Source: Pseudoalteromonas flavipulchra NCIMB 2033 = ATCC BAA-314 (lineage in GTDB: Bacteria > Pseudomonadota > Gammaproteobacteria > Enterobacterales > Alteromonadaceae). From it: a stretch of 64,000 nt of DNA. The stretch is from NCBI GenBank assembly GCA_000814665.1, contig JWIH01000017.1:62001-126000 (forward strand). Direction: 5' to 3'. The position numbers and the translations under genes were made by a program. Shown here one piece after another: positions 15,108-27,423 of the stretch (position 1 is its first letter; the number at the start of each line of letters is the position of its first letter). The notes under the pieces were generated by a model that was given only the letters and a program-made list of their open reading frames with translations, was not told the DNA's origin and did not search any database.

Positions 15108-17523
15108 GGCTTTCTTCTCCTTTGTCATCATCGCCGTTTACTACTTTTGCAATACGCTCAAGTTTCGCCATTGCAACTGCATTGATACTGTTTTCGGGAT
15201 AGCCTTCGTCACCGAGCTCGCCTGCTGGTCTATCCATTAACAAGCTAAGCGCTTCATCTACTGTGGCAACGGCATAGACATGGAATAAGCCTTTTTCAAC
15301 AGCTGCAATCACTTCATCATCTAACACTAAGTTGACCTTGTTAGATTCAGGGACGATCACCCCTTGCTTACCTGTGAGGCCTCGCATTTTGCAGAGTTTA
15401 AAGAAACCTTCGATTTTTTCGTTTACACCACCAATAGCTTGTACTTCACCGTGTTGGTTAATTGAGCCGGTGAGCGCTAATGATTGATCCACGGGGAGTT
15501 GCGTCACCGCCGATAGCAGCGCACAAAGTTCTGCAAGTGATGCGCTATCACCGTCAATAAAACCATAATTTTGTTCAATGGCGATATTTGCGCTAAGCGT
15601 CAGGCTAAAGTCTTGCGCATACTTGTTACCTAGGTAACCCGTAAGCAGCATCACGCCTTTTGAGTGAATTGACTTACCTAAATCTACCTCACGTTCAACG
15701 TCAATCACCCCGTCAGCACCCGCGTATACCGTAGAGGTAATACGCGCAGGCGTACCAAACGCGGTGTCACCAATATGCAGTACCGTCAGGCCGTTTACCT
15801 TACCAATTGCGGTGCCTTCGGTTGCAATCAAGGTATGCCCTTCTTGAATATCGCTGAGCATGTTTTCACTTAACTGTCCTGTTCGATATTCTTTTCCAGC
15901 TATCGCTTCATCGATGTGATTAGCGGCAATTTGGTTTACGCCATCTTGCTTGGCATAAAAACTGGCTTCTGCCACCAGCTCCAAAACATCAGCAAAGCGC
16001 GCCGAAAGCTTACTGTGGTGCTCCGCTTGGCGATAGCTAAATTTAAGCATACGCGCCAGCGCCGCTGAGCTAAGCTCAATCTTCAAGGTATCATTACAGT
16101 ATTCCATCACCTTCGTGATGAATTGGTACTGCATTTTGTCCGAGCTTGGTAAATAGTAATCAAAATCGGCCAGCACTCTAAATAGCTCTGCAAACTCTTC
16201 ATCGTATTCACCAATGGTGTAATACAGGTCTCGCGAACCCAAAAGAATAATTTTGACATCCAACGGAATTAACTGCGGCTTTAAGGTAAAGCTGCTGCCC
16301 ACCGAATTGTCTTGATACGGTAGGTCATTTTTAATTTGGTGGGTTTTTAACGACAGTTTAAGGCCATCCCACACCTGCGCGTTAGCCATGACCTTTTCAG
16401 CATCCATGATCAGATAGCCGCCATTGGCGCGGTGCAATGCACCTGCTTGAATAGAGCGATAGCTGGTGATCAAATTACCTTGAGAGGTTGCATACTCCAC
16501 CTTACCAAAAATATTACCAAAGGTCGGATTTGGCTCATACACCACAGGCGCAGGGTCGTCCTCTTTAAACTCAACCAGAATATTGGGCGCAAAAAAGTCC
16601 GTGAGCATTCCCTTTGAGTCAAAGTCATCTTTGTTTTCGTCGCTGTTGCTACTATCGTCGTCTAGCCAATCTAATACCGCATCGACAATTTCAACCTTCA
16701 GATCTTTAAGATAACGCAGCACGCCAATGTGTGCGGCATACTTATGCTCAAGCGCTTTTAATAGCGGTTTGGTCGCCACTTCGATAGTGGTTTTTTTAAG
16801 ATTACGCAAGCGCTCAGAAGATTCACGCTTCCACCTGGGCAGCTCAATAAGCGACTCGATTAGGGCATCTTCTAATGTTTCAATTGCCGCTAAAAAGTGT
16901 GCCTGAACATGCTCATCCAGCGCTGAAAACTCCGTATCACTGAGCTGCTTACCATCGACCACAGGAGCAAAGCCAACTGTCCCCGTATCTTCTATCAGTG
17001 CAACGCTCATATTCATAGCTTGCTGCTCAACGGCGGTGATCGCAGCATCGTATTTTTGTTCGAATTCTTTATCTAGCGACTTTTTCTTGCGTTGATAACC
17101 CGGATTGTCAAAAGCTGCAGGAAAAGTATCTAAGATCTCATCAATAAAGGCGTCAATATCGGCCTCAAGCTGCTTACTTTCGCCCGCCTGCATAAATAGC
17201 GCGATAGGCTCGCGGTGGTCGTCGTAGTTGTTGACGTACAGCCATTCTTTAGGCGTTGGCTTAGTTTTACTATGGGCCTCAAGCTTGTCTTTTACCATGG
17301 TAAAACGACCCAGCGCCGCTTCTCCCATGACATACACATTATAACCGGGAAGCTCCATTCCCAAGGCAAAGTCTAGCGCGGTCTGAGCGCGCTGCTGGCC
17401 AATAAATGGCAGCGCTTCTGGGTAAGGGTTTTGGATACAATTTTCTATGTGAGTCAACGAAACTGATGGCGCAAGCTGACTGGCCTGCAATGATTTTTCA
17501 GACGACAATTTAGATTTGGTCAT
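15094..17523 (-). CDS. Lon-family protease, YcbZ/LonB type
   Basis: 809 residues. An N-terminal AAA region carries a degenerate P-loop (MGEAALGR at about 66-73), with the usual GK replaced by GR. A C-terminal S16 protease domain carries the Ser-Lys dyad: Ser660 in GFIDGDSASLAEL and Lys703 in GGVNEKIEGFF. The 43-residue spacing is the same as in Lon. A helical insert with acidic stretches (DDDSSNSDENKDD) lies between. These proteins are annotated as putative ATP-dependent proteases; ATP hydrolysis is doubtful here. The last codons overlap the FKBP gene. Confidence 0.9.
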   Translation of the reverse strand: MTKSKLSSEKSLQASQLAPSVSLTHIENCIQNPYPEALPFIGQQRAQTALDFALGMELPGYNVYVMGEAALGRFTMVKDKLEAHSKTKPTPKEWLYVNNYDDHREPIALFMQAGESKQLEADIDAFIDEILDTFPAAFDNPGYQRKKKSLDKEFEQKYDAAITAVEQQAMNMSVALIEDTGTVGFAPVVDGKQLSDTEFSALDEHVQAHFLAAIETLEDALIESLIELPRWKRESSERLRNLKKTTIEVATKPLLKALEHKYAAHIGVLRYLKDLKVEIVDAVLDWLDDDSSNSDENKDDFDSKGMLTDFFAPNILVEFKEDDPAPVVYEPNPTFGNIFGKVEYATSQGNLITSYRSIQAGALHRANGGYLIMDAEKVMANAQVWDGLKLSLKTHQIKNDLPYQDNSVGSSFTLKPQLIPLDVKIILLGSRDLYYTIGEYDEEFAELFRVLADFDYYLPSSDKMQYQFITKVMEYCNDTLKIELSSAALARMLKFSYRQAEHHSKLSARFADVLELVAEASFYAKQDGVNQIAANHIDEAIAGKEYRTGQLSENMLSDIQEGHTLIATEGTAIGKVNGLTVLHIGDTAFGTPARITSTVYAGADGVIDVEREVDLGKSIHSKGVMLLTGYLGNKYAQDFSLTLSANIAIEQNYGFIDGDSASLAELCALLSAVTQLPVDQSLALTGSINQHGEVQAIGGVNEKIEGFFKLCKMRGLTGKQGVIVPESNKVNLVLDDEVIAAVEKGLFHVYAVATVDEALSLLMDRPAGELGDEGYPENSINAVAMAKLERIAKVVNGDDDKGEESHDDN

Positions 17524-17594
17524 TCTAACTTCTTTGTATTATTCGCATACGTTAGTCTACTCAGCTTAGTGCTTCCAAGCTGAGCGCCCACACT

Positions 17595-18053
17595 TTAGGG
17601 CGCTAATGCTTTTCTAGTATATTCCCCATGCCCGCACTCGCTGCAAGCTGGGATCTTGATGGCATAATAAACATCTAATTTATAGCCACAATTCTTACAC
17701 ACTAATTGTCCCAAAGCTATCCATTCACCTTCTTTATAAATGCCTTGGTGTTCAAAATCTTTTAAAAGTGCGGACCACTCAAGTTGAGTTCTATCTTCTA
17801 ATTGGGATATTTCAAATAAGATGTTGGCTTTGAGCTCACTCCAAGCCGCTTCATCATAGAAGGATTTGTTTTCGAGAAGATGTTCCAAGTCACGTTTTAG
17901 ATAGTAACTATAATCATCATAGGTTTGTTTGGTGTAGTCTTTCAGTGCGCTCTGCGCTTCCCAGAATCGCTTAGATAAATCGTCAATTTCATGTTCTTTG
18001 ACGTCTTTGAGCCAATCGGAAAATTGATCCAGCCATTTTTGATAATCCGCCAT
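17595..18053 (-). CDS. Zinc-ribbon protein, YbeL-like (DUF1451)
   Basis: 152 residues from MADYQKWLDQFSDWL. This ATG has AGGAG at 7 nt, whereas the longer frame to 18107 adds 18 residues without a ribosome site. The long helical N-terminal part is followed by a zinc ribbon with two CxxC pairs (CKNCGYKLDVYYAIKIPACSECGHGEY). E. coli YbeL has the same layout; its function is not established. The gene stands alone between the protease and the receptor. Confidence 0.85.
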   Translation of the reverse strand: MADYQKWLDQFSDWLKDVKEHEIDDLSKRFWEAQSALKDYTKQTYDDYSYYLKRDLEHLLENKSFYDEAAWSELKANILFEISQLEDRTQLEWSALLKDFEHQGIYKEGEWIALGQLVCKNCGYKLDVYYAIKIPACSECGHGEYTRKALAP

Positions 18054-18178
18054 TGCTACACTCCTGTTTCGCCAATAGATTAAGTGTAGACCAGATATAC
18101 CATTCATTGTATTAGGGTTTGCTGAACTGGGTGCTCAGCAAACCCATTTGGCTTCAGATTATGAAGCCAAAAGTTAGC

Positions 18179-20314
18179 TTAGAAACGATACTTCACACCA
18201 ACGGTTGCTGTTGTACCAAGGCCTTTAATGTTGTAGCCACCGTACGTATAGGCTTGTGCGCGAGCTGGGAAGTAGTCTGAGTTAAATAGGTTCTCAATAC
18301 CAACAAAAGCTTGCCAACTTTGGTCGAATTGATATTGACCACTAAAGTTAACCACGTTATAGCTGTCAATTGGACCTTGATCTCCAACATAGTTACCTTT
18401 ATCGTCTCGCTCGAAACGTTTACGGTCGCCCACATGTAACCAGCTTAACGTCATAGATAACGCATCAACTGGCTGCCAGTTTAGGTTTGCCGTAAGCTTT
18501 GGTGGGCTAATTTGTCTAGAGCCAAGGTAAGTATCGGCTTCGGTATCTTTTCCCTCTACATAGCTATATGTCGCAATAAGTTTTAGCGTGTCGTTGATCT
18601 TGTAATCGACAAGTGCCTCATAACCCCATATTTTTTGTGGTGCTCGAACAGGCTCATAAACTCCGGTTACTTCATTGAATTTATTCGTTGTGCCAAACTC
18701 AGATGTACTTCTATATGCCGCAAATTCAAATCGTAACGCCTCAAATTGAGAGTTAAAACCGATTTCGTAGTTATCAACAATTGATGCTTCTGTTTGAATT
18801 TGACCAATGTCTTCTACCGTTGCACTGCGCAGCAGACGGCCAATATCCGAGATATCAGAGCCCTGCGAGTAACTGGCGAATGGGCTGAACTTTTCATTTG
18901 CGTTATATTTAATACCCACGTTGTAAGTTGTGGCGTCATAGTCAATGGTGTCGCCTTTCACGTTAAGTGGCACAGAGCACTGATCCGCTGAACGGCAAAG
19001 TTTTAGTGTTTGATAATCAGCTACCGCAAGATCAATACTTTCTTGTCTCACTCCCGCTTTTAACACTAGGTCATCGGCAACAATCCACTTAGTCTGTAGG
19101 TAACCTGCGATGCTTTCCATGTCCATTTCTGGCACCCAAATACGACCATCGACAAGTGGCTGTGAGGTCACATCATTCAACGCATCGATACCATAAATGA
19201 AGGTAGCTTGGACATTGTCAAAATCAACCAAGGTATTAAATGTTGCACGCGCGCCCTTTTTTTCAGAGCGGATAATAGATTGACCGCCAGTGTATCCTTC
19301 ATCAGGGTTTGCTAAGCTTGGAGAGAAGAAGAACACGTTCTCAATGTCTTGCATATACGCATCAAGCGTCATTTGTGTATTAGCAAAAACTTCTATATCG
19401 GTGTATTTCAACGTAATGTTTTCATTACCTTCTGGCCCTTGTGGCTTACCTTGTTTCTGCTGAGCTGGTGGCACGTGAATAGCGTAAGATTTTTCACCTA
19501 AATTGATGTTGCCAAACACATCACCTAGGTCCGTTTTTTGCTGTGAACTGTAGAAGTTATAGCTAAATTGCAGTTGCTTGTCTTCATCAAAGTCATAGCC
19601 AAGCTTAGTAAAGTAGTTTTCTGTCACGGTATCCGACAGACCATACTGTAAACCTAGAATATCGCCTTCAGCATCACGCTGAACACCGTTTTCTTCATAG
19701 CTTGCCGTGACTAAATAACTAAACTGGTCAACGCGGCCATTAATCGCGCCCGCAATTCGAGCACCTGCGCTCTCTGCAAGCTTTACTGCGCTAAAGCGGC
19801 TAGATAGGCTAATTTCACCTTCTGGTTTGCCATCGCTTTTGGCCTGCTTGGTGATGTAGTTAATGATCCCGCCTGAAGCACCATTACCATAAATTGAGGT
19901 TGCCCCTTTGATCACTTCTATACGGGCGATGGCACTTGGATCGAGTGTTTTTACACCTAAAGAACCATTTCGCAGTGGTGTAGACTGAGGTACACCATCA
20001 ATCATCACCAGTGGTGCACGTCCACGCAACGATTGCCCAGTATTACTTGAACTACCCGTATCCGGAGCAAGACCAGGAACAATTTGAGATAACAAACTTT
20101 GTAGTTCTGGATTTACTTTTAAATGATCTTCGATTTGTTTTTGATTAATAATCGTAATAGAGGCAGGCACTTCATCGATGCTTTCAAACACACGACTGCC
20201 CGAGACCACGATATGCTCCATATCTGCAGCTTGAAGATCTTTAACATTGGTATCGTCTGCAATGGCTGCTGCGCTAACAGCCAACGCTACCATACTGAGA
20301 GTAGTTTTAAACAT
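18179..20314 (-). CDS. TonB-dependent siderophore-type receptor
   Basis: 711 residues from MFKTTLSMVALAVSAAAIADD, a signal peptide with AAGGA 6 nt before the start; the longer frame to 20413 was rejected. A TonB-box-like MEHIVVSGSR is followed by the plug domain (SLRGRAPLVMIDGVP, RIEVIKGATSIYGNGASGGIINYITK) and a beta-barrel ending in the terminal Phe typical of outer-membrane proteins (VGVKYRF). Such receptors import ferric siderophores or other large ligands; the ligand is not identifiable. A PepSY membrane protein is next on the same strand, supporting an iron-uptake pair. Two palindromes lie upstream and could be regulator sites. Confidence 0.92.
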   Translation of the reverse strand: MFKTTLSMVALAVSAAAIADDTNVKDLQAADMEHIVVSGSRVFESIDEVPASITIINQKQIEDHLKVNPELQSLLSQIVPGLAPDTGSSSNTGQSLRGRAPLVMIDGVPQSTPLRNGSLGVKTLDPSAIARIEVIKGATSIYGNGASGGIINYITKQAKSDGKPEGEISLSSRFSAVKLAESAGARIAGAINGRVDQFSYLVTASYEENGVQRDAEGDILGLQYGLSDTVTENYFTKLGYDFDEDKQLQFSYNFYSSQQKTDLGDVFGNINLGEKSYAIHVPPAQQKQGKPQGPEGNENITLKYTDIEVFANTQMTLDAYMQDIENVFFFSPSLANPDEGYTGGQSIIRSEKKGARATFNTLVDFDNVQATFIYGIDALNDVTSQPLVDGRIWVPEMDMESIAGYLQTKWIVADDLVLKAGVRQESIDLAVADYQTLKLCRSADQCSVPLNVKGDTIDYDATTYNVGIKYNANEKFSPFASYSQGSDISDIGRLLRSATVEDIGQIQTEASIVDNYEIGFNSQFEALRFEFAAYRSTSEFGTTNKFNEVTGVYEPVRAPQKIWGYEALVDYKINDTLKLIATYSYVEGKDTEADTYLGSRQISPPKLTANLNWQPVDALSMTLSWLHVGDRKRFERDDKGNYVGDQGPIDSYNVVNFSGQYQFDQSWQAFVGIENLFNSDYFPARAQAYTYGGYNIKGLGTTATVGVKYRF

Positions 20315-20356
20315 GGTTATCCTTGCTGGATTTAGAATAATAATGATGTAAAAAGC

Positions 20357-20411
20357 GGCAATATAATATTGCCAAACCTCAGTAAAAACAAGGCAAATGT
20401 GAATAATTTGC
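20357..20411. promoter_or_regulatory. Palindromes upstream of the TonB-dependent receptor
   Basis: A perfect 17-bp palindrome GGCAATAT-A-ATATTGCC (20357-20373) overlaps a possible -10 element. A second inverted repeat GCAAAT...ATTTGC (20393-20411) lies further out. AT-rich sequence resembling Fur half-sites is present at 20338-20348. A metal-responsive operator is inferred, not shown. Confidence 0.45.
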
Positions 20412-20494
20412 ATTACCCTTTACTGAAAAATTATCCTACTCTGCACCACTTTTTGCAATTATATCTACATAACAGTAACTTAGAGTGAAGTTAA

Positions 20495-21607
20495 TTACCT
20501 CTTCCTGCGATGGCGTTGTAACCAAAAATACAGGCCGGATACCGTGAAAAAGGTCGGAGCTAAGGCAAGTATTAACCAGACAAATTGCACGATGGGTCCT
20601 GCAAAATCACCAATATGAAACTTGTACTTAAAGTTCCAAACTTGCGTAGCGACTCCCGCTTTTGACGCATCATATTGCGCTACTACCTCACTATTATAAG
20701 GGTTTACCCAAACCCAGCTATAGGCATGACTTTCGCCTGGATTTTGAACTCTGAAAGCGATGCTGTCGGACGCTTTGTCAGGCATATAGATACGGAACAG
20801 CTGACTGTCTGGGAAGATAGATTGCGCGCGTGTTGTAGCGCTATTTAAATCATAGGGTAAGCCGTGAAAATTAACCGCAATAGTGGGCGGCTTTGGTCTT
20901 GCTTCGACCTCGTCAAAGCTCAACCACTCAACCACAGCCTTAGTTTGCGGCTGCCAGTTAAACGCCATACCACTGAAGGCAATGAGCAGTATAGGTAAAA
21001 GCAAATATACCCCCAATACGGTGTGTAACTGATAAAGCAGGATCCTTAGCTTAGCTTTTGGCTTTATCACTAGCCGTTTCAAGCGATTTTTAGGCTTTAC
21101 CCAAAGATAAAAACCCAACACTAACTCAATAATGAGTACAAGTGCACAAATAGATACCCAATCTCTAAGCGGCTTTTTGTTGTCAGCACCTTCAAACAAC
21201 AACCAACGGTGTAGCGCCATCGTAAAGCCATATATCGTAGAATAATACTCGTAGCGATGAAGGATCTCGCTACTGTAGGGGTTAACGCTAACATAATCAC
21301 CGCTAGACAACTTCAGTTGCCATGCCAAATCCGGTTGCTGCTCAGGCATAAACAGTGAAACTTTTTCAGCGGTTGTAGATTCAACTGAGGTGACTATTTG
21401 CTCTACCCCAAGAGGCTCAGATTGCGGCTCAACTCGCCACAACTGAGGCTGAGTAAGATATTGAATATCTTTGGCATATATAAGCAGTGCCCCAGTTAAG
21501 CTTAAGCAAATAATAAACGCACCAGATACTAGCGCCATTACTAGGTGAGCACGGCGTAACCACAATTTTATCAAGGGAATTCTCAAACTTCTTTCGATAT
21601 TTAGCAA
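20495..21607 (-). CDS. PepSY-associated membrane protein
   Basis: 370 residues with four membrane segments (about 22-45, 148-168, 190-215 and 335-360) and periplasmic PepSY-type regions. The family signature is KLWLRRAHLVMALVSGAFIICLSLTGALL. These proteins are often iron-regulated and neighbour siderophore receptors; a role in reducing or releasing ferric siderophore iron has been proposed. Here it lies upstream of the receptor on the same strand, 180 bp away. The start is uncertain: TTG at 21607 has no ribosome site and downstream TTG codons are alternatives. Confidence 0.88.
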   Translation of the reverse strand: MLNIERSLRIPLIKLWLRRAHLVMALVSGAFIICLSLTGALLIYAKDIQYLTQPQLWRVEPQSEPLGVEQIVTSVESTTAEKVSLFMPEQQPDLAWQLKLSSGDYVSVNPYSSEILHRYEYYSTIYGFTMALHRWLLFEGADNKKPLRDWVSICALVLIIELVLGFYLWVKPKNRLKRLVIKPKAKLRILLYQLHTVLGVYLLLPILLIAFSGMAFNWQPQTKAVVEWLSFDEVEARPKPPTIAVNFHGLPYDLNSATTRAQSIFPDSQLFRIYMPDKASDSIAFRVQNPGESHAYSWVWVNPYNSEVVAQYDASKAGVATQVWNFKYKFHIGDFAGPIVQFVWLILALAPTFFTVSGLYFWLQRHRRKR

Positions 21608-21608
21608 T

Positions 21609-21631
21609 AGTAAGTGATAATAACTCTTACT
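21609..21631. promoter_or_regulatory. Candidate Fur-like operator before the PepSY gene
   Basis: AGTAAG-TGATAATAACT-CTTACT has 6-bp inverted arms around TGATAATAA, which resembles part of a Fur box. It lies immediately upstream of the PepSY start, in the gap shared with leuS. Confidence 0.45.
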
Positions 21632-21819
21632 TGCAACAGCACAAAACTTCCCCTTTTACCGCTGCTGGTCTTCGCGTCGTTTATCTTCACTTCGACACCA
21701 CCTTTAGTCCGCGGCAATCGACTAAAATAATTCCACTTTAGGTGCTGTGATTGCTGGCCAATTTCGGGTATGCTATCGAGCAATTTTCTATTAATTTTGC
21801 CAGATGTTTGGAAACCTAG

Positions 21820-24408
<2,589 letters not shown>

Positions 24409-24409
24409 G

Positions 24410-24904
24410 ATGCGTAGCCTATTTTGGCATACCAGCAAGCTAGCAGTTTTGCTAGCTTGCTTCTTCGTGGCGAGCTGCGGTTTTCACCTCAAGCAAGCCT
24501 CTTACCTTCCTGACGATCTGAAAGAAATCACCTTAAGCGGAGACGACAAGCGTTCAGCCTTGTTTGAACAGTTACAGTCTGATCTTCAGCGTGCACAGGT
24601 ATCTCTTACACCAAAAAATACCAAACAAGCTGCTGAGTTGTACTTGTACAATGACTCACTTGAACGTCAAACACTCAGTTTGTTCAAAAATGGTCAGGTT
24701 GCTCAGTATGAACTGGCGTATCGCGTGTCGTACCGATTGAGTCGTCCGGGCCAAGAACCCGTTAAACAAATGTTCGAGCTGTATCGTAACTATCAGGACG
24801 ACCCAGACAATGCGCTAGCAAAGGCAAAAGAGCTTGAGCTGATCCTAACCGAGATGCGTCGTCTTGCAAGCCAACGTATTATTCGAGAGTTGTCGCAACT
24901 GTAA
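24410..24904 (+). CDS. lptE: LPS-assembly lipoprotein LptE
   Basis: 164 residues. A signal peptide ends in the lipobox VASC, with Cys23 as the lipidated residue, followed by GFHLKQ as in E. coli LptE (RlpB). It plugs the LptD barrel in the outer membrane and places lipopolysaccharide on the cell surface. The start at 24410 follows the leuS stop; the longer overlapping frame from 24371 was rejected because the signal peptide starts here. The stop overlaps holA by one base (TAATG). Confidence 0.95.
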   Translation: MRSLFWHTSKLAVLLACFFVASCGFHLKQASYLPDDLKEITLSGDDKRSALFEQLQSDLQRAQVSLTPKNTKQAAELYLYNDSLERQTLSLFKNGQVAQYELAYRVSYRLSRPGQEPVKQMFELYRNYQDDPDNALAKAKELELILTEMRRLASQRIIRELSQL

Positions 24905-25947
24905 TGCGCTGTTATGCCAATCAACTCTCCAATTACCTAAGTAAAGGGCTTGCACCTTTTTATCTGGTCTTTGGTGAAGAACCCTTTCAGCAAGGCGAAT
25001 GTGCACTTGCCATACGAACCGCAGCCAAGCAGCAAGGCTTTGACGAAGTCATTAAATTTGCTCTACTTCCGGGATTTGACTGGCAAGAGCTCAGTGCGCA
25101 GTACAACAGTATGTCTTTGTTCAGTGCGCGTACGCTCATTGAGTTCGACTTTAACGAGCAAAAAGTTCCTACCCAAGGTGTCGCGGTTTTAAAGTCTTTG
25201 GCCGAACAGGTCAATCCAGATGTCGTTGTTATTTTTAAAGGGCTGGGCGCGGGTCAAGACATTCAACGCACTGCTTGGTTCAAAGCATTAGAGCCTAAAG
25301 GCCTGTTTGTCCCTTGCTATGCGTTAACGGGGCGTCATCTTGAACGCTGGTTTGATGATGAATGTAAGCGGCTGAAATTGTCTGTGTCACCACAAGGCAA
25401 GCGTGCCCTGCTCGTCGCCACAGAAGGCAACTTGCTTGCAACGCATCAGGAGCTCGAAAAGCTTTCCTTACTATTTGGTAAAAACCCGGTTGATGAACAG
25501 CAATTGCTGAGCGGCTTATTAAATCAATCTAAGTTCGATATTTTTGATTTAAATACCGGATTGCTAAGTGGTAACCCTAAACAAATCATCAAAGTATTGA
25601 ACAAGCTCGCCAGCGATAATGTAGAGCCCGCGAGTATTCTCTGGACCTTGCAAAACCAAGCACGCACCCTGCTGGGTGTTAAAACCTTGTGGCAAACCGG
25701 CACTACGCTTGCAGATGCCTATAAAAAGCATAATGTCTGGAAAAATCAGCAAACCATCACGCAGCAAGCGTTAGACAGATTAACGCTAGAGCAGATGAAA
25801 CAGTTGCTCTGTATGATGGCAGACTTTGATACCGCATATAAAGAAGCAAGGCTCACTGCGCCATATCAAGCTCTAGCACACATCGCGCTGGCCTTTGCCA
25901 CCCCCATCGCAATGCCGTTACCAATTAGCCAGAGTGAGCATGTATGA
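24904..25947 (+). CDS. holA: DNA polymerase III delta subunit
   Basis: 347 residues, close to E. coli HolA (343). The N-terminal APFYLVFGEEPFQQGECALAIRTAA and the segment ALTGRHLERWFDDECKRLKLSV match the AAA+ clamp-loader delta subunit, which opens the beta clamp. It lies in the conserved lptE-holA-nadD order; its TGA overlaps the nadD ATG. Confidence 0.97.
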   Translation: MRCYANQLSNYLSKGLAPFYLVFGEEPFQQGECALAIRTAAKQQGFDEVIKFALLPGFDWQELSAQYNSMSLFSARTLIEFDFNEQKVPTQGVAVLKSLAEQVNPDVVVIFKGLGAGQDIQRTAWFKALEPKGLFVPCYALTGRHLERWFDDECKRLKLSVSPQGKRALLVATEGNLLATHQELEKLSLLFGKNPVDEQQLLSGLLNQSKFDIFDLNTGLLSGNPKQIIKVLNKLASDNVEPASILWTLQNQARTLLGVKTLWQTGTTLADAYKKHNVWKNQQTITQQALDRLTLEQMKQLLCMMADFDTAYKEARLTAPYQALAHIALAFATPIAMPLPISQSEHV

Positions 25948-26579
25948 TTGCTTTGTTTGGTGGTACTTTCGATCCTCCGCATTTAGGCCATTTAAATATG
26001 GCGATGCGCTGCGTCGACGAGCTAAGTCTGGCTGAGTTAAAATTTTTACCTTGTGCCATACCGGTTCATAAACAAAAGCCCAGTATCAGTGACGAGCATC
26101 GCCTAGCGATGCTTGCAAATTTGCTATCAGGGCAACAAAAACTGGTTATTGATAGACGTGAGCTTGACCGACAAGAACCCTCTTACAGCCTGCTAACACT
26201 GCAAGAGCTGCGTAACGAATATCAGGACCAGCCGATTTTGTTTTTAATGGGTATGGACTCGTTTAATAGCCTGCACACTTGGTATCAATGGCAAGAAATC
26301 ACAAAGCTGTGTCATCTGGTGGTGTATCAACGCCCAAATGAACATTGCTCACCAGATGCTAAAGTCTCGGCTTATTTAGCCAAAGCACGCACAAATAGCT
26401 CAAATAAACTCCAAACCAGCAAGGCTGGACACTGCTATTTCCTTCACGGTGAGCAAAAAGACATTGCATCGAGTACAATAAGAGCTGCAATTGCACAGCA
26501 TGACAAAGAATATTTGGAACATTGGCTGCCTGCTTCTGTCATAGATTATATAAATAGCCATGGCTTGTATGCTGATTAA
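25944..26579 (+). CDS. nadD: Nicotinate-nucleotide adenylyltransferase
   Basis: 211 residues. It adenylates nicotinate mononucleotide in NAD synthesis. The nucleotidyltransferase motif GGTFDPPHLGHL is at the N-terminus, and the C-terminal IASSTIRAAI (the ISSTxIR motif) is present. It starts inside the holA stop (ATGA). Confidence 0.97.
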   Translation: MIALFGGTFDPPHLGHLNMAMRCVDELSLAELKFLPCAIPVHKQKPSISDEHRLAMLANLLSGQQKLVIDRRELDRQEPSYSLLTLQELRNEYQDQPILFLMGMDSFNSLHTWYQWQEITKLCHLVVYQRPNEHCSPDAKVSAYLAKARTNSSNKLQTSKAGHCYFLHGEQKDIASSTIRAAIAQHDKEYLEHWLPASVIDYINSHGLYAD

Positions 26580-26631
26580 CCCCATAAAGCATGTTAAAAT
26601 CGCCGATTATTTGAAATACAGAGACAAAAAC

Positions 26632-26949
26632 TTGGATTCACAACAGTTATTAGATTTCGCGCTAGACAAAGTAGATGATATGAAAGCGCGTGATATTGTT
26701 AAGCTCGACGTTCGCGAAACTTCTTCAATCACCGATTACTTAGTGATCTGTACTGGCACTTCAAAACGCCATGTACAATCGATTGCCGATCATGTCGCAA
26801 AAGAAGCACGTCATGCTGGAGAAACACCAATTGGCCAAGAAGGTCAAGACGTTGGTGAGTGGGTATTGGTTGATTTGGGTGACGTTGTTGTTCACGTAAT
26901 GCAAGACCAAACCCGTGATTTTTATGACCTAGAAAAGCTGTGGGGCTAA
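26632..26949 (+). CDS. rsfS: Ribosome silencing factor RsfS
   Basis: 105 residues from the TTG at 26632 ([21 protein letters not shown]), the same length as E. coli RsfS. The longer frame from 26560 overlaps nadD and adds 24 residues not found in the family. Conserved core: [25 protein letters not shown] and [20 protein letters not shown]. It binds ribosomal protein L14 and blocks subunit joining during starvation. No strong ribosome site precedes the TTG. It is followed at 2 nt by rlmH. Confidence 0.93.
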   Translation: MDSQQLLDFALDKVDDMKARDIVKLDVRETSSITDYLVICTGTSKRHVQSIADHVAKEARHAGETPIGQEGQDVGEWVLVDLGDVVVHVMQDQTRDFYDLEKLWG

Positions 26950-26950
26950 T

Positions 26951-27421
26951 GTGAAGATCCAACTCATTGCAGTAGGTACCAAAATGCCGAAGTGGGTTGA
27001 AACTGGCTTCACCGAATATCAAAGACGCTTTCCCAAAGATATGCCACTGGAGTTAATTGAAATTAGCGCTGGCAAACGGGGGAAAAACGCAGATATTAAA
27101 CGCATTTTGCAACAAGAAGGTGAAAAAACCTTAGCCGCTATTCCAAAAGGCAATCGGATCGTAACCTTAGAAGTGACTGGCAAGCCATGGGATACACACC
27201 AACTTGCGAGCAATATGGAAAAGTGGCAGTTGGACGGTCGCGATGTTAGCTTACTGATTGGCGGCCCTGAAGGGCTTGCACCAGAATGTATTACTGCGGC
27301 TGAACAAAAATGGTCATTATCAAACTTAACCCTACCCCACCCTTTGGTGCGTATAGTGGTTGCCGAGAGCTTGTATCGCGGCTGGAGTTTAAATAACAAT
27401 CACCCTTACCACAGAGAATAA
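26951..27421 (+). CDS. rlmH: 23S rRNA pseudouridine-1915 N3-methyltransferase
   Basis: 156 residues starting at GTG. It is a SPOUT-fold enzyme that methylates pseudouridine 1915 in helix 69. The SAM-site loop [13 protein letters not shown] and the C-terminal [20 protein letters not shown] are characteristic. It sits between rsfS and mrdA as in E. coli. Confidence 0.97.
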   Translation: MKIQLIAVGTKMPKWVETGFTEYQRRFPKDMPLELIEISAGKRGKNADIKRILQQEGEKTLAAIPKGNRIVTLEVTGKPWDTHQLASNMEKWQLDGRDVSLLIGGPEGLAPECITAAEQKWSLSNLTLPHPLVRIVVAESLYRGWSLNNNHPYHRE

Positions 27422-27423
27422 TA

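Noticed and set aside
18054..18107. Longer start for the zinc-ribbon gene
   Set aside because: It has no ribosome site; MADYQKW at 18053 has AGGAG at 7 nt.
20315..20413. N-terminal extension of the TonB receptor frame
   Set aside because: The signal peptide begins at 20314 with a ribosome site; the extension is hydrophobic non-family sequence covering the palindromic regulatory region.
26560..26631. Longer start for rsfS overlapping nadD
   Set aside because: The extra 24 residues are not in the family, and the TTG at 26632 gives exactly the usual 105 residues.
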